Positions 1 to 7,575 of a stretch of 19,487 bases of DNA are shown piece by piece. The first letter of the stretch is position 1. Every line of letters begins with the position of its first letter. This DNA comes from Lachnoclostridium sp. UBA3775 (GTDB lineage: Bacteria; Bacillota; Clostridia; Lachnospirales; Lachnospiraceae): NCBI GenBank assembly GCA_002369525.1, contig DFFN01000103.1, positions 1 through 19,487 on the forward strand. The letters run 5' to 3'. The position numbers and the translations under genes were made by a program. The notes under the pieces were generated by a model, which ran no database searches, was not told the origin of the DNA, and saw only the letters and a program-made list of their open reading frames with translations.

Positions 1-824
1 TCCGGAACCTGCTTTAAGGTCACGGGATCAACGATTTCCGGATAGAAATGATCCTCCCAGATGTGAAGTCCTGCATGATACTCGCAGTCGGTCGCAACAC
101 CGGGTCCCACGATTTCTGTAAGGCCGTAGATATCGTATGCCTTGATACCCAGCATGCTCTCGATCTGTTCCCTCATATTGTCGGTCCAGGGCTCAGCGCC
201 GCAGATCGCATATTTAAGCTTGATCTTGTCAAGAAGTCCCTGGTCGCGAAGAGTCTCGGCAACATGGAGAAGATAAGAAGGAGTACATGCGATCGCAGTT
301 ACCTCGCAGTCTATCATCATGTCGATAAGCTTCTTTGTGTTACCGGTTGACATCGGTATAACCATAGCACCAAGATACTCGGCACCGTAATGTGCGCCGA
401 GACCGCCGGTGAAAAGTCCGTAGCCGTAAGCTACCTGGATAACGTCATCTCTGGTGATTCCGATCATTGCCATACATCTTGCAACAACCTCCGCCCAGAT
501 ATCGATGTCGCGTCTTGTATATACCGCAACCTTGGGCTTTCCTGTTGTTCCGCTTGATGCCTGAAGGCGGACAAGCTCCGATTTCGGCACCGATGCAAGA
601 CCGAAAGGATAATTGTCTCTGAGGTCAATATAGGTGGTAAACGGAAGCTTTTCGATGTCATCCACTCCCTTGATATCGCCGGGCTCAAGTCCGAGCTCCT
701 GCATTTTCTTACGGTAATACTCATTGTTGTGGTAAATTCTGTCTACAAGCCTTGCAAGCCTTACATCCTGCAGGCTCTTGAGTTCCTCTCTGGTCATGCA
801 CTCTTTTGCTTCGTTCCAGATCAT
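1..824 (-). CDS. paaK: Phenylacetate-CoA ligase, partial (C-terminus off the left edge)
   Basis: An adenylate-forming ligase of the PaaK family, which activates phenylacetate or a related aryl acid to its CoA thioester with ATP in the cytoplasm. About 274 codons are present of a usual ~430. The AMP-binding P-loop SSGTTGKPK lies at residues 90-98. The later family motif YGLTEIVGPGV, typical of PaaK, is followed by CEYHAGLHIWEDHFYPEI, which matches the family around the adenylate site. The start MIWNEAKECM is chosen because GGGAGG lies 7 to 8 bases upstream. The C-terminal lid domain is outside the window. In anaerobic Clostridia these enzymes are often linked to indolepyruvate or phenylpyruvate ferredoxin oxidoreductases; no such gene is visible here, so the true substrate is open. 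It follows the SNF2-like gene on the same strand after a 95-base gap with a possible promoter of its own. Confidence 0.93.
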   Translation of the reverse strand, partial: MIWNEAKECMTREELKSLQDVRLARLVDRIYHNNEYYRKKMQELGLEPGDIKGVDDIEKLPFTTYIDLRDNYPFGLASVPKSELVRLQASSGTTGKPKVAVYTRRDIDIWAEVVARCMAMIGITRDDVIQVAYGYGLFTGGLGAHYGAEYLGAMVIPMSTGNTKKLIDMMIDCEVTAIACTPSYLLHVAETLRDQGLLDKIKLKYAICGAEPWTDNMREQIESMLGIKAYDIYGLTEIVGPGVATDCEYHAGLHIWEDHFYPEIVDPVTLKQVP

Positions 825-884
825 TTATTTATCCTCCCGGGGGTTATATTTTAACTGCATTAAATATCAATTGCACTAAAGCCT

Positions 885-913
885 AATATATCATAAAAGC
901 TTAAAAAACACAA
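885..913 (-). promoter_or_regulatory. Possible sigma-A promoter for paaK
   Basis: On the minus strand TTGTGT (908-913) and TATATT (885-890) are separated by 17 bases, giving a leader of roughly 50 bases before the paaK start. A second pair, TTGATA-16-TATAAC (843-870), is closer to consensus in places but would start transcription right at the ribosome binding site, so I prefer the upstream one. No terminator hairpin is visible between the SNF2-like gene and paaK, so read-through is also possible. Confidence 0.4.
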
Positions 914-919
914 GAAAAA

Positions 920-3181
920 TCATTCTTCCTTATCTTCCGGTTTGTCCTCCGGCTTATCCTCAGGCCTATCCTCATATTTATCCTTAAGGTTCTGCCATTC
1001 CTCTTCTTTTTTCCTGTTTTCTTCCTCTTCCTGTTCCTTTTTAACTCTCTCCTGTTCCATTTCCATGATCGCCTTCTGAGTCTTTTCATCGACCTCAAGG
1101 CTTTCCTTTGCGGCAACCGACTCGTCGGCAAAGCTGTCGAATATTTTCTGCTTTTCCTCAAGCATCTTTACTATCTGCTCATCAACCGTATCCTCACAGA
1201 GAAGACGGTAAACAAGGACGTTTCTTGCCTGGCCCATTCTGTAGGCCCGGGAGATCGCCTGATTTTCTATCGAAGGTTTAAGCTGGGGCTCGCAAAGCAC
1301 CACAACGCTTGCCGCCTGTATGTTAAGGCCCGTGCCGCCCGCCTGGATCTGGGCAACCAGCACCTTTCCCGCTTCTGCGGCAGTAAATTCGTCAACCAGC
1401 TCCTGACGCTTTTCGGGAGAGATCGCGCCGGTGATCGGGCCAATGCATTTATCGCCGAGGCTCGCCATCACCTTTTCAATAGTCTTCACAAAGAAGGAGA
1501 ACACGATAACCTTTCTGCCTTCGTCTCCGGCCTTTTCGCAAAGCTCCAGAAGTCTTTTTGTTTTTGAAGAATTTTCGGGGGAATATTCATCGAATTTCCA
1601 TGAGACCTGACGCATGTCAACAAAGCTTTCCCTGACGACCGCACTGAAATATGCCTGCTTTTCGGGCAGGGTAAGCTCACACCATTCCTCTGCCTCGGTA
1701 AGCTCGGGCAGCTCCGTAAGCACAGCCTCTCTTGTTCTTCTGAAATATACGGGGGCAATGGTTTCCCTGAACAAAGGAGCCTCCGACAGGCTCTTTAAAT
1801 TTGCTATCTTAGCAGCTATTTCCGGCTGCAGACAGCCGATCAGGAACTGCATTTCGTCAACCCTGTTCTCAAGCGGAGTACCCGTCATGAACAGTACTCT
1901 CTCCACATTTTTCCGTAGATCCAGAAGGTTCTTTGTTCTTTGTGCCTGGGGGTTTTTAACGTAATGAGCTTCATCCACAACCATCATCGAAACCTTGAAA
2001 TCCGGCTCCAGCTCAACTTTACCGAGGGATTCATAGTTGGTGACAAGAACCCCTCCTTTTTCCTTCCACTCTCCGACTCCTGTTGACAGCGTGTTTCCGT
2101 GAAGCTTGACAGGAACAAGATCGCTGTGTTTTTTAAGCTCCCTGCACCAGTTTTCGATAACGCTGGCCGGACACACAACGATAAAATGAGTTGCTCCGGC
2201 ATTTCTTACCGACACCATGGCGCCGATGGCCTGTACTGTCTTACCGAGACCCATCTCATCGCCAAGGAGCACATTGCCCTGAGCAAGTACATACTGAACG
2301 CCGAACATCTGATAGCTTCTCAGGGAGCATTTAAGGCCTGTGAGGTTAAGCTCAACGCTTTCAACCTTCTTTGCCATCTCCTCCGGAAGCCCGTAGAGCG
2401 TGCCCTTATTGTCAACCTTGCCCCGGCTTACTTTTTCAAGCAGTACAAAATATTCCGCGGCATTTTTTTCAAAATCATCACGGTAAACTTCCCTCGGCGG
2501 TTTGGTAACCTTTCCGAAAAGATCGATAAGCTCCCTGCTCTTTTCTCCGAACGATCCGTAGATCAAAAGGTCGATGGAGCTCACCATGTCCTTTGCAGTC
2601 TGTTTCTTCCGGGCATTTGCCATGAACCACTTGACTCTGCCCGTTGCCGGCTCGGAAAGCACGTAGGCATTGGTTATCGTCTCGTGGGCAGTATCATAGT
2701 ACTGCTTTGCGGCTTTTCGAAGAGGCGGCAGCTTACGGCTGATGTATAGCGCACGTATAAGCTGGTCGGCCTCGGGAGTATTATCGTCTAAGGTGAGTTT
2801 GATATGAAGGGATTTATGGGCATTTTCTGCGATCTTATCAGAGTTTTCCCTGATTTTTCTTGCCATCTGCTCACCTATTCCTCTTACCATGGTGAGCTGG
2901 TTCACGCTCAGATTCTCAAGCTGCCAGATATTGTTTATTCCGGCATTCCGAAGCAACGAGGTCCTGATACCGTCCTTATCGCGGTTCACCTCCTCGACAT
3001 CGACAGCCTCAAGTATTTCCTTAAGTTCGTCAAAAACAAAAGCATCAAGCGCCGCCCTGACAGTCCTGTCCGCCTTCGCCTCGCTGTCTTTGATCTTCTT
3101 AAGCTCATTGTCGATGAACATGATGGTATTTCTGGATTCTTCGACCTTCGAATAGTCCGGACTGTTACCGAAAAGTCCCAT
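920..3181 (-). CDS. SNF2-family DEAD/DEAH-box helicase with helix-hairpin-helix segment
   Basis: A 753-aa SF2 ATPase of the SNF2/RapA/HepA type, expected to translocate on DNA and remodel protein-DNA complexes using ATP. Visible motifs are Walker A GDEMGLGKT (307-315), DEAH (403-406), motif III TGTP (433-436), motif V QAGGTGLNIQAAS (613-625) and motif VI QAISRAYRMGQ (641-651); both RecA-like lobes are intact. Residues about 70-110 (LLRNAGINNIWQL...MVRGIGEQMARKI) read as a helix-hairpin-helix DNA-binding segment, an N-terminal addition to the helicase core. From about 700 the protein becomes a charged Glu/Lys helix and ends in PEDK-like repeats. The start is supported by GGAGGG 6 bases upstream. 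No nuclease or methylase partner sits nearby, so nothing here places it in a defence system; repair or transcription recycling is as likely. Family call firm, role unknown. Confidence 0.93.
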   Translation of the reverse strand: MGLFGNSPDYSKVEESRNTIMFIDNELKKIKDSEAKADRTVRAALDAFVFDELKEILEAVDVEEVNRDKDGIRTSLLRNAGINNIWQLENLSVNQLTMVRGIGEQMARKIRENSDKIAENAHKSLHIKLTLDDNTPEADQLIRALYISRKLPPLRKAAKQYYDTAHETITNAYVLSEPATGRVKWFMANARKKQTAKDMVSSIDLLIYGSFGEKSRELIDLFGKVTKPPREVYRDDFEKNAAEYFVLLEKVSRGKVDNKGTLYGLPEEMAKKVESVELNLTGLKCSLRSYQMFGVQYVLAQGNVLLGDEMGLGKTVQAIGAMVSVRNAGATHFIVVCPASVIENWCRELKKHSDLVPVKLHGNTLSTGVGEWKEKGGVLVTNYESLGKVELEPDFKVSMMVVDEAHYVKNPQAQRTKNLLDLRKNVERVLFMTGTPLENRVDEMQFLIGCLQPEIAAKIANLKSLSEAPLFRETIAPVYFRRTREAVLTELPELTEAEEWCELTLPEKQAYFSAVVRESFVDMRQVSWKFDEYSPENSSKTKRLLELCEKAGDEGRKVIVFSFFVKTIEKVMASLGDKCIGPITGAISPEKRQELVDEFTAAEAGKVLVAQIQAGGTGLNIQAASVVVLCEPQLKPSIENQAISRAYRMGQARNVLVYRLLCEDTVDEQIVKMLEEKQKIFDSFADESVAAKESLEVDEKTQKAIMEMEQERVKKEQEEEENRKKEEEWQNLKDKYEDRPEDKPEDKPEDKEE

Positions 3182-3213
3182 GTTGCTGCCCTCCGTGAGA
3201 TATGCTGAAACCT

Positions 3214-3222
3214 ATTTTAGCA
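3214..3222 (-). promoter_or_regulatory. Extended -10 promoter for the SNF2-like gene
   Basis: The minus strand reads TGCTAAAAT, an extended -10 (TG-N-TAAAAT), about 33 bases upstream of the start codon. The -35 region (TAGCCT) is poor, which is common for extended -10 promoters. Confidence 0.45.
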
Positions 3223-3256
3223 TATTTTGAGGGAGTAGGCTATATTTTTGTGGTAT

Positions 3257-3289
3257 TTATATCAACATTTATATCAACTTATACCAACA
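3257..3289. repeat. Three short direct repeats, TTATATCAAC type
   Basis: Three copies of a 10-base unit start at 3257 (TTATATCAAC), 3269 (TTATATCAAC) and 3279 (TTATACCAAC), with steps of 12 and 10 bases, close to one helical turn. They lie between the SNF2-like promoter and the HAD gene promoter. Phased direct repeats can be a regulator's binding array; they could also be chance AT-rich sequence. Confidence 0.5.
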
Positions 3290-3346
3290 TCATGCTTCAA
3301 GTTCGGTCATGATGTCGCCGGGATCGAATTTTGTATTTTCTGCCAT
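3290..3346 (-). CDS. Doubtful 18-codon ORF
   Basis: The minus strand encodes MAENTKFDPGDIMTELEA and a stop. The composition looks protein-like rather than random, and AGGGAG lies just upstream, but only about 2 bases from the ATG, which is too close for a normal ribosome binding site. It could be a tiny gene, the fossil start of a lost gene or chance. No function can be given. Confidence 0.2.
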   Translation of the reverse strand: MAENTKFDPGDIMTELEA

Positions 3347-3361
3347 TTCTCCCTGCTCTGC

Positions 3362-3390
3362 TTGACAGAAAATCGAAATACGGTTATCAT
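3362..3390 (+). promoter_or_regulatory. Sigma-A promoter for the HAD gene
   Basis: A perfect -35 TTGACA (3362-3367) and TATCAT (3385-3390) are separated by 17 bases. The leader to the ATG at 3441 would be about 44 bases and contains GAGGAG at 3424-3429. Confidence 0.75.
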
Positions 3391-3440
3391 ATCATAGAAC
3401 AGGATCCACCAATTTAACGATTTGAGGAGTTATTTCAACA

Positions 3441-4154
3441 ATGAAGTATAAAGCAGTGATTTTTGATATGGACGGAACGATATTAGATACCGTATCGGAC
3501 CTTATGGATGCGATAAACTATGCAATGGCACAAAGAGACCACAGGCATGACTATGACTATGAAACAACAAAGCTTTTGTTCGGAAGCGGTGTGAGGGTTG
3601 CTTTTGAACGCGCGCTCGCGCTTGAAAACGGTGCTCCCTACTCTTCTTTGGAAGCTATCGGAATGACAAACGAAGGCGAGGAATTCGGAGTCCATCAGGA
3701 CGAGGTCACTAAATTGATGGATATTTACCTTCCATACTACAACTCGCACTGTCTGATAAAGACCGGACCTTATCCTGGGATAAACGAACTGATCGCAAAG
3801 CTCAGGAAGGAGCAGGTCCTTACCGCAGTTGTTTCAAACAAACCGGAATCCGCCGTCATTTCCCTTGTCAATGACCTGTTTACCGGCCTTTTTGACTACT
3901 CTGCTGGCGAAAAGCCGGGTATAAAAAGGAAACCCGCACCTGATATGGTACGGGCTTCGCTGGATTATTTCGGTATTGACCGCAGTCTGGCAGTCTACGT
4001 CGGGGATTCGGAAATCGATATGCTGACCGCCGAAAATTCCGGTCTTGACTGCATCTGCGTCGACTGGGGCTTCAGAGGAAAAGCCTTCCTTACGGAACAT
4101 AATGCAGGAACAATTGTTTCGGACTGCGAAGAGCTCTATAAGGCTCTTTGCTGA
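3441..4154 (+). CDS. HAD-superfamily phosphatase, phosphoglycolate phosphatase-like
   Basis: A 237-aa cytoplasmic hydrolase of HAD subfamily IA, resembling Gph/PgmB enzymes that remove phosphate from small metabolites through an aspartyl-phosphate. Motif I is FDMDGTILDT with nucleophile Asp9 and acid/base Asp11; motif II is VVSNK with Ser132; the motif III lysine is in KRKPAPD (Lys164); motif IV is GDSEIDM (Asp189, Asp193). The helical cap is inserted after motif I, about residues 18-105. Length is normal. GAGGAG lies 11 bases before the ATG, slightly long spacing. It is the only plus-strand gene between the left edge and the DtxR gene at 17509, is transcribed alone, and ends 1 base before the end of the convergent protease gene. 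The substrate cannot be told from sequence; phosphoglycolate is the default family guess. Confidence 0.9.
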   Translation: MKYKAVIFDMDGTILDTVSDLMDAINYAMAQRDHRHDYDYETTKLLFGSGVRVAFERALALENGAPYSSLEAIGMTNEGEEFGVHQDEVTKLMDIYLPYYNSHCLIKTGPYPGINELIAKLRKEQVLTAVVSNKPESAVISLVNDLFTGLFDYSAGEKPGIKRKPAPDMVRASLDYFGIDRSLAVYVGDSEIDMLTAENSGLDCICVDWGFRGKAFLTEHNAGTIVSDCEELYKALC

Positions 4155-4155
4155 C

Positions 4156-6594
4156 CTAATTTATCAGATCCTGTATTTCATCCATTATCTCATCATAAGT
4201 TATTTCATTGAATTCGGGATTTCCTTCATCAAAGCTGAGATATGCGCAGTCGCTGTGATAGCTTTCACCGAAAGCATCATACAGCGTAAAGTAGTAAATA
4301 TACATTTCACTGTCGCTGTTCTCTACGATCTTTTCTTTTTTGATCATCTGCTTTTTGCTGTCATATTTTACAGCGTCAAGCGTCAGTTCCTCATAGCCCG
4401 AGCCTTCAACAAGTATATTATAGACCGGTTCGATTTTATCTCCGTCCTTAAGCTCCTTAAAGTCTCTGCTTGCTACACCGCTGTCGTCTGACGGTATGTA
4501 GGCATACAATATCTTATAGCTTCCGTCGGCCCTTTCATAGCTGAAAAGGATGTTCACTCTTTCGCCGTTAAGCTTTGCCGGGAAGCTGTAAAGGTCTCTT
4601 TCCGAGGTTTCTTCCATGATGTATGCCGGTATCGCGTCTCCGTTAAAGGTATACCAGGTTCCGTCAAAGCCGTCGACAAAGCGTCCGTTCTTGAAATCGG
4701 CCGAAATGTCTCCGGTTTCGCCGAGCTCCATCACCACCACCCCGTTATCGGTATTTGTGGCATAGATCACAAACATGTCTACCCTTACCAGACCCTCAAG
4801 ACCCTTTGTGATGTTCATCTCAAGATAATCCTTATCGTTAAGCTTTGCGATGCCGTCAAGTACATAGTCTTCCTTTTTAATGGAATCCTTTTCATCAACA
4901 TCGTCCGCTGCGGTTTCGGCAGCCTGCTCAACTATTTCAACGTCGGTATCCCAGTAATCGCCCAGCTTTTTGTCAAGATAAGACGCATACCAGTAATATT
5001 CCGGCATGTAACTGATATTTTCGATATAGGGATCCATCGTTGCCGACATCTGCATTCTTACCGCTCTTTTATAGGTTGCATCGCTCTCTCCGGGGTATAG
5101 CTTTTTATAGTATTTTTCCAGACCGCTTACAAAGGCGGAATCCGGGCAGTAGAACATAAGCCCCGTGGTTTTGCTTCTCGCGACACCCTGCACGCTGTAA
5201 ATATTGTCATTTATTATCTCTGCGATATTGTCATCGGCCTTTGAATCATTCATGAAATCCGAAATATTTTCAACATAATTGCCGAGATCGACAAGAGCAG
5301 GCACGCCGTAGGTGTCTGAGCCGAAATGCTCCGCATCCTTTGATGCTCTCTGGAAGGCAGTGAAGCTTTCCATGTCATAGGTACTGTAATACATGTATTT
5401 TGTGAGCTCGGCATAGTTTTTTATCAGCTCGTCCATGCACGAAAGATCGATCATCGACATTGTTGAACGCGAGAAAATGTTTTCGGCGTCATAAGCATCC
5501 ATGCCGGTCTTTTCGCTGGCATTTTCACCCTTTTTGATGAAGCTGTCGCAGATCACCTTGCCGAAATCCGAGGCATCGCAATCGGGATTTTTCGAGATAT
5601 AGTTAAGCACTTCCTTATGGGACCAGCCGATAGCGGGCGCGGATTCTTCGGAAGCAACCATGTAATCCGCATGATCCGAAACGGCTGCGGCAAATTCAAT
5701 CGATGCGGTCACACAGGTCTCAAACCCTAAGATGTCAAAATATATTCCGCCGTCGTCAAGGGCCTGCCTGAGCTCCGACATTACCAGGCAGTCATTTTTA
5801 AGCTCGCCCTTATCGATTTTCTTCTTGTCGTCAAAGTAATTGTAGAAATTCTCGTTGTCATCCTTGTAAAAGATCGTGTCGCATTCTATGCAACCGTAGG
5901 GCATTTCATAGCCGTGATCCCAGAAGACAAGCATGTAATGCTTTGCAGGATATTCTTTTGTTCCCCACTTGATAAAATCGGAAAGAGTCGATGCCTCGCC
6001 CATTGAAGCAAGCTTTGCGCTTTCAAGCACTTCGACCTTGTCATCATTTACCTTGAAGCGGGCAAGCTCATCCTCGGGAATATCGATCTTGGACCAGATA
6101 TTGCCCTTCATTTCGTCATTGCGCCACTTTCTTGTTCCGCCGGTTTCGACTATTACATTGATATTGTCGGCGATATCCGCCTGCCCCATTTCCGAAAACA
6201 TAAGCGAAGCATATGGGATATCCCTTCCTCCCTCAACAAACTCAAGATCTGTACCGCAGACATAAAAAAGAATGGTCCAGTCGGCGTCAGCATCCGCATC
6301 TCCGCGCTTACCCTTGCCCGAGGAGGATTCTTTGTCGCCTGAGGATTCTTTGCCTCCGGAGGATTCTTTACTGCCGGAGGATTCCTTGCTGCCTGACGAT
6401 TCTTTGCTGCCCGAGGATTCATCCGCTGACGAATCGTCGCTTATCACCCTGCCGTCCTTTCCCATGCTCTTGTTTCCCTTGTTTTTTTTATTATCCCTGT
6501 TCACCAGTACTGCCGAAACAACGATAACGCCTGCAAGTATGAAGACACATATCAGGATTATGGTAACTATGGTTTTTCTGCTTTTTTCACTCAT
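4156..6594 (-). CDS. Clostripain-family (C11) cysteine peptidase, membrane-anchored
   Basis: An 812-aa predicted surface or secreted protease. Residues 9-31 form one hydrophobic segment after a short basic start, so the protein is anchored by, or cleaved after, an N-terminal signal. Residues 59-94 are six tandem ESSGSK-type hexapeptides, a flexible Ser-rich spacer between membrane and catalytic part. The C11 fold starts near DADWTILFYVCGTD (about 103-116). The catalytic pair is visible as His227 in FWDHGYE and Cys294 in LGFETCVTAS, both in standard context. After about 550 there is a long acidic, beta-rich C-terminal part that I cannot assign. Clostripain-type enzymes usually cut after Arg and often self-process. 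The start is preceded by GAGGA. Only about 17 bases separate it from the T-tract of an upstream terminator, so its own promoter is not evident. Confidence 0.88.
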   Translation of the reverse strand: MSEKSRKTIVTIILICVFILAGVIVVSAVLVNRDNKKNKGNKSMGKDGRVISDDSSADESSGSKESSGSKESSGSKESSGGKESSGDKESSSGKGKRGDADADADWTILFYVCGTDLEFVEGGRDIPYASLMFSEMGQADIADNINVIVETGGTRKWRNDEMKGNIWSKIDIPEDELARFKVNDDKVEVLESAKLASMGEASTLSDFIKWGTKEYPAKHYMLVFWDHGYEMPYGCIECDTIFYKDDNENFYNYFDDKKKIDKGELKNDCLVMSELRQALDDGGIYFDILGFETCVTASIEFAAAVSDHADYMVASEESAPAIGWSHKEVLNYISKNPDCDASDFGKVICDSFIKKGENASEKTGMDAYDAENIFSRSTMSMIDLSCMDELIKNYAELTKYMYYSTYDMESFTAFQRASKDAEHFGSDTYGVPALVDLGNYVENISDFMNDSKADDNIAEIINDNIYSVQGVARSKTTGLMFYCPDSAFVSGLEKYYKKLYPGESDATYKRAVRMQMSATMDPYIENISYMPEYYWYASYLDKKLGDYWDTDVEIVEQAAETAADDVDEKDSIKKEDYVLDGIAKLNDKDYLEMNITKGLEGLVRVDMFVIYATNTDNGVVVMELGETGDISADFKNGRFVDGFDGTWYTFNGDAIPAYIMEETSERDLYSFPAKLNGERVNILFSYERADGSYKILYAYIPSDDSGVASRDFKELKDGDKIEPVYNILVEGSGYEELTLDAVKYDSKKQMIKKEKIVENSDSEMYIYYFTLYDAFGESYHSDCAYLSFDEGNPEFNEITYDEIMDEIQDLIN
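6313..6420. repeat. 18-bp tandem repeat inside the protease gene
   Basis: Six 18-bp units encode ESSGSK, ESSGSK, ESSGSK, ESSGGK, ESSGDK and ESSSGK (residues 59-94 of the clostripain-like protein). The units diverge at third positions, so the array is not a very recent expansion, but it is in frame and could vary in copy number between strains without breaking the gene. Confidence 0.9.
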
Positions 6595-6610
6595 GATCTA
6601 TTGTCCTCGA

Positions 6611-6645
6611 TAAGTAAATAAAAAGCCCCATCATGCGACGGGGCC
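6611..6645 (-). terminator. Intrinsic terminator after the 268-aa gene
   Basis: On the minus strand GGGGC-type stem arms (6640-6644 with 6625-6629) plus an inner TC/GA pairing are followed by TTTTTATTTA. It lies 6 bases beyond the stop codon of the 6651-7457 gene. Confidence 0.8.
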
Positions 6646-6650
6646 TTGTC

Positions 6651-7457
6651 TTACATTTTGAATGATACCTTCATTGAAAGGTAATTTCTGAAATCCTTGT
6701 ATTCCTTCTGGGTAACATCAACCGGATGAGTCTCCAGAGTAGCCCATGCATTTGAAAGATGATAATAGCTTGTTCCGTAACGCTCGATGATGAACGAAGG
6801 AGTCATCTGCCAAAGCTTGAATACCGAAACATCCTCAAGCTCCTGCTCGGCAAGTGCCTGAATAGACTTCTGAGCGCCCATGAAAGAGCTCATGCCGTCG
6901 ATGATGCCGTAAACATCATTTCCGACTCTGTCAAGTATCTTAAGGGATCTTGCGGTCATCTCTCCGAGTATTGCAGCCATCCTGTCAAACTTCGCATTTT
7001 CGCTTTTCATCTCATCAAGCTTAAGGAAGTATGCAATTCTTGCTTCGGTGTAGCCCGCACGGAAATCCGACCAGCTCTTGAAGGACATACCCATCTTTCT
7101 TGTAAAAAGCAGGGGCATGTCAATGGTGCCGATCTGGTGGTCAAGACAGTGCTGCAGCTCTCTTACAAGTATGCGAACAGCCTCCTCTTCGGTCAGGTCA
7201 TGGGTTGCAACCACTGCCGCATAGCTTTCGTCAAGCGACATCGGTTCAAACCAGCGGCTGCGTCTTCTCTCTACCATATTCTGGCCGAGTCCGAGAAAAG
7301 CGGCCTTGTTTGCGTCTTCGGGTCTGGCCTCTCTCCATGCTTCCTTGAACTGCTCATGGATACCGATGCGGGTATTCGCGGGCATTACAAGTATCGCACC
7401 TTTGTCCCAGTCAATATATTCTTCGACTTTTTTAATTATATCCTCTTTATTTAACAT
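6651..7457 (-). CDS. Unrecognised 268-aa protein, possibly a decayed zincin-like fold
   Basis: I do not recognise a named family. The protein is soluble, with no signal peptide or membrane segment. The middle part holds RELQHCLDH (residues 99-107) at the end of a helix, followed about 30 residues later by TEARIAYFL with Glu138. This resembles the layout of zinc metallopeptidases (HExxH followed by a helix with a third ligand), but the first histidine is Arg99 here, giving RExxH. An active zinc site is therefore unlikely, unless His103 and His107 bind metal in another way. The rest is helical (about 140-215). AAGGAG lies 6 bases before the ATG, the gene has its own promoter and a terminator follows, so it is probably transcribed mainly as a single gene. 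Confidence 0.7.
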   Translation of the reverse strand: MLNKEDIIKKVEEYIDWDKGAILVMPANTRIGIHEQFKEAWREARPEDANKAAFLGLGQNMVERRRSRWFEPMSLDESYAAVVATHDLTEEEAVRILVRELQHCLDHQIGTIDMPLLFTRKMGMSFKSWSDFRAGYTEARIAYFLKLDEMKSENAKFDRMAAILGEMTARSLKILDRVGNDVYGIIDGMSSFMGAQKSIQALAEQELEDVSVFKLWQMTPSFIIERYGTSYYHLSNAWATLETHPVDVTQKEYKDFRNYLSMKVSFKM

Positions 7458-7487
7458 AAAGTCTCCTTGGTATTCGATACTGAGATA

Positions 7488-7516
7488 AATGTATCACATT
7501 TTTCATAATTTTGCAA
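7488..7516 (-). promoter_or_regulatory. Sigma-A promoter for the 268-aa gene
   Basis: On the minus strand TTGCAA (7511-7516) and TACATT (7488-7493) are separated by 17 bases, with a leader of about 25 bases before the start codon. Confidence 0.5.
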
Positions 7517-7575
7517 GAAGAAAACTATTGCAGTCGCTATTTTTTTATTGAAATTGCACAATAAACATAGCTGTT

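Noticed and set aside
2099..2749. 216-aa open frame on the plus strand
   Set aside because: It lies wholly inside the SNF2-like helicase gene on the other strand, whose motifs are intact; composition is not protein-like and no ribosome site is present.
920..3181. Defence-system helicase such as DISARM
   Set aside because: No methylase, nuclease or PLD partner is adjacent; the neighbours are metabolic genes.
6759..7454. 231-aa open frame on the plus strand
   Set aside because: Antisense to the 268-aa gene, which has a promoter, ribosome site and terminator of its own.
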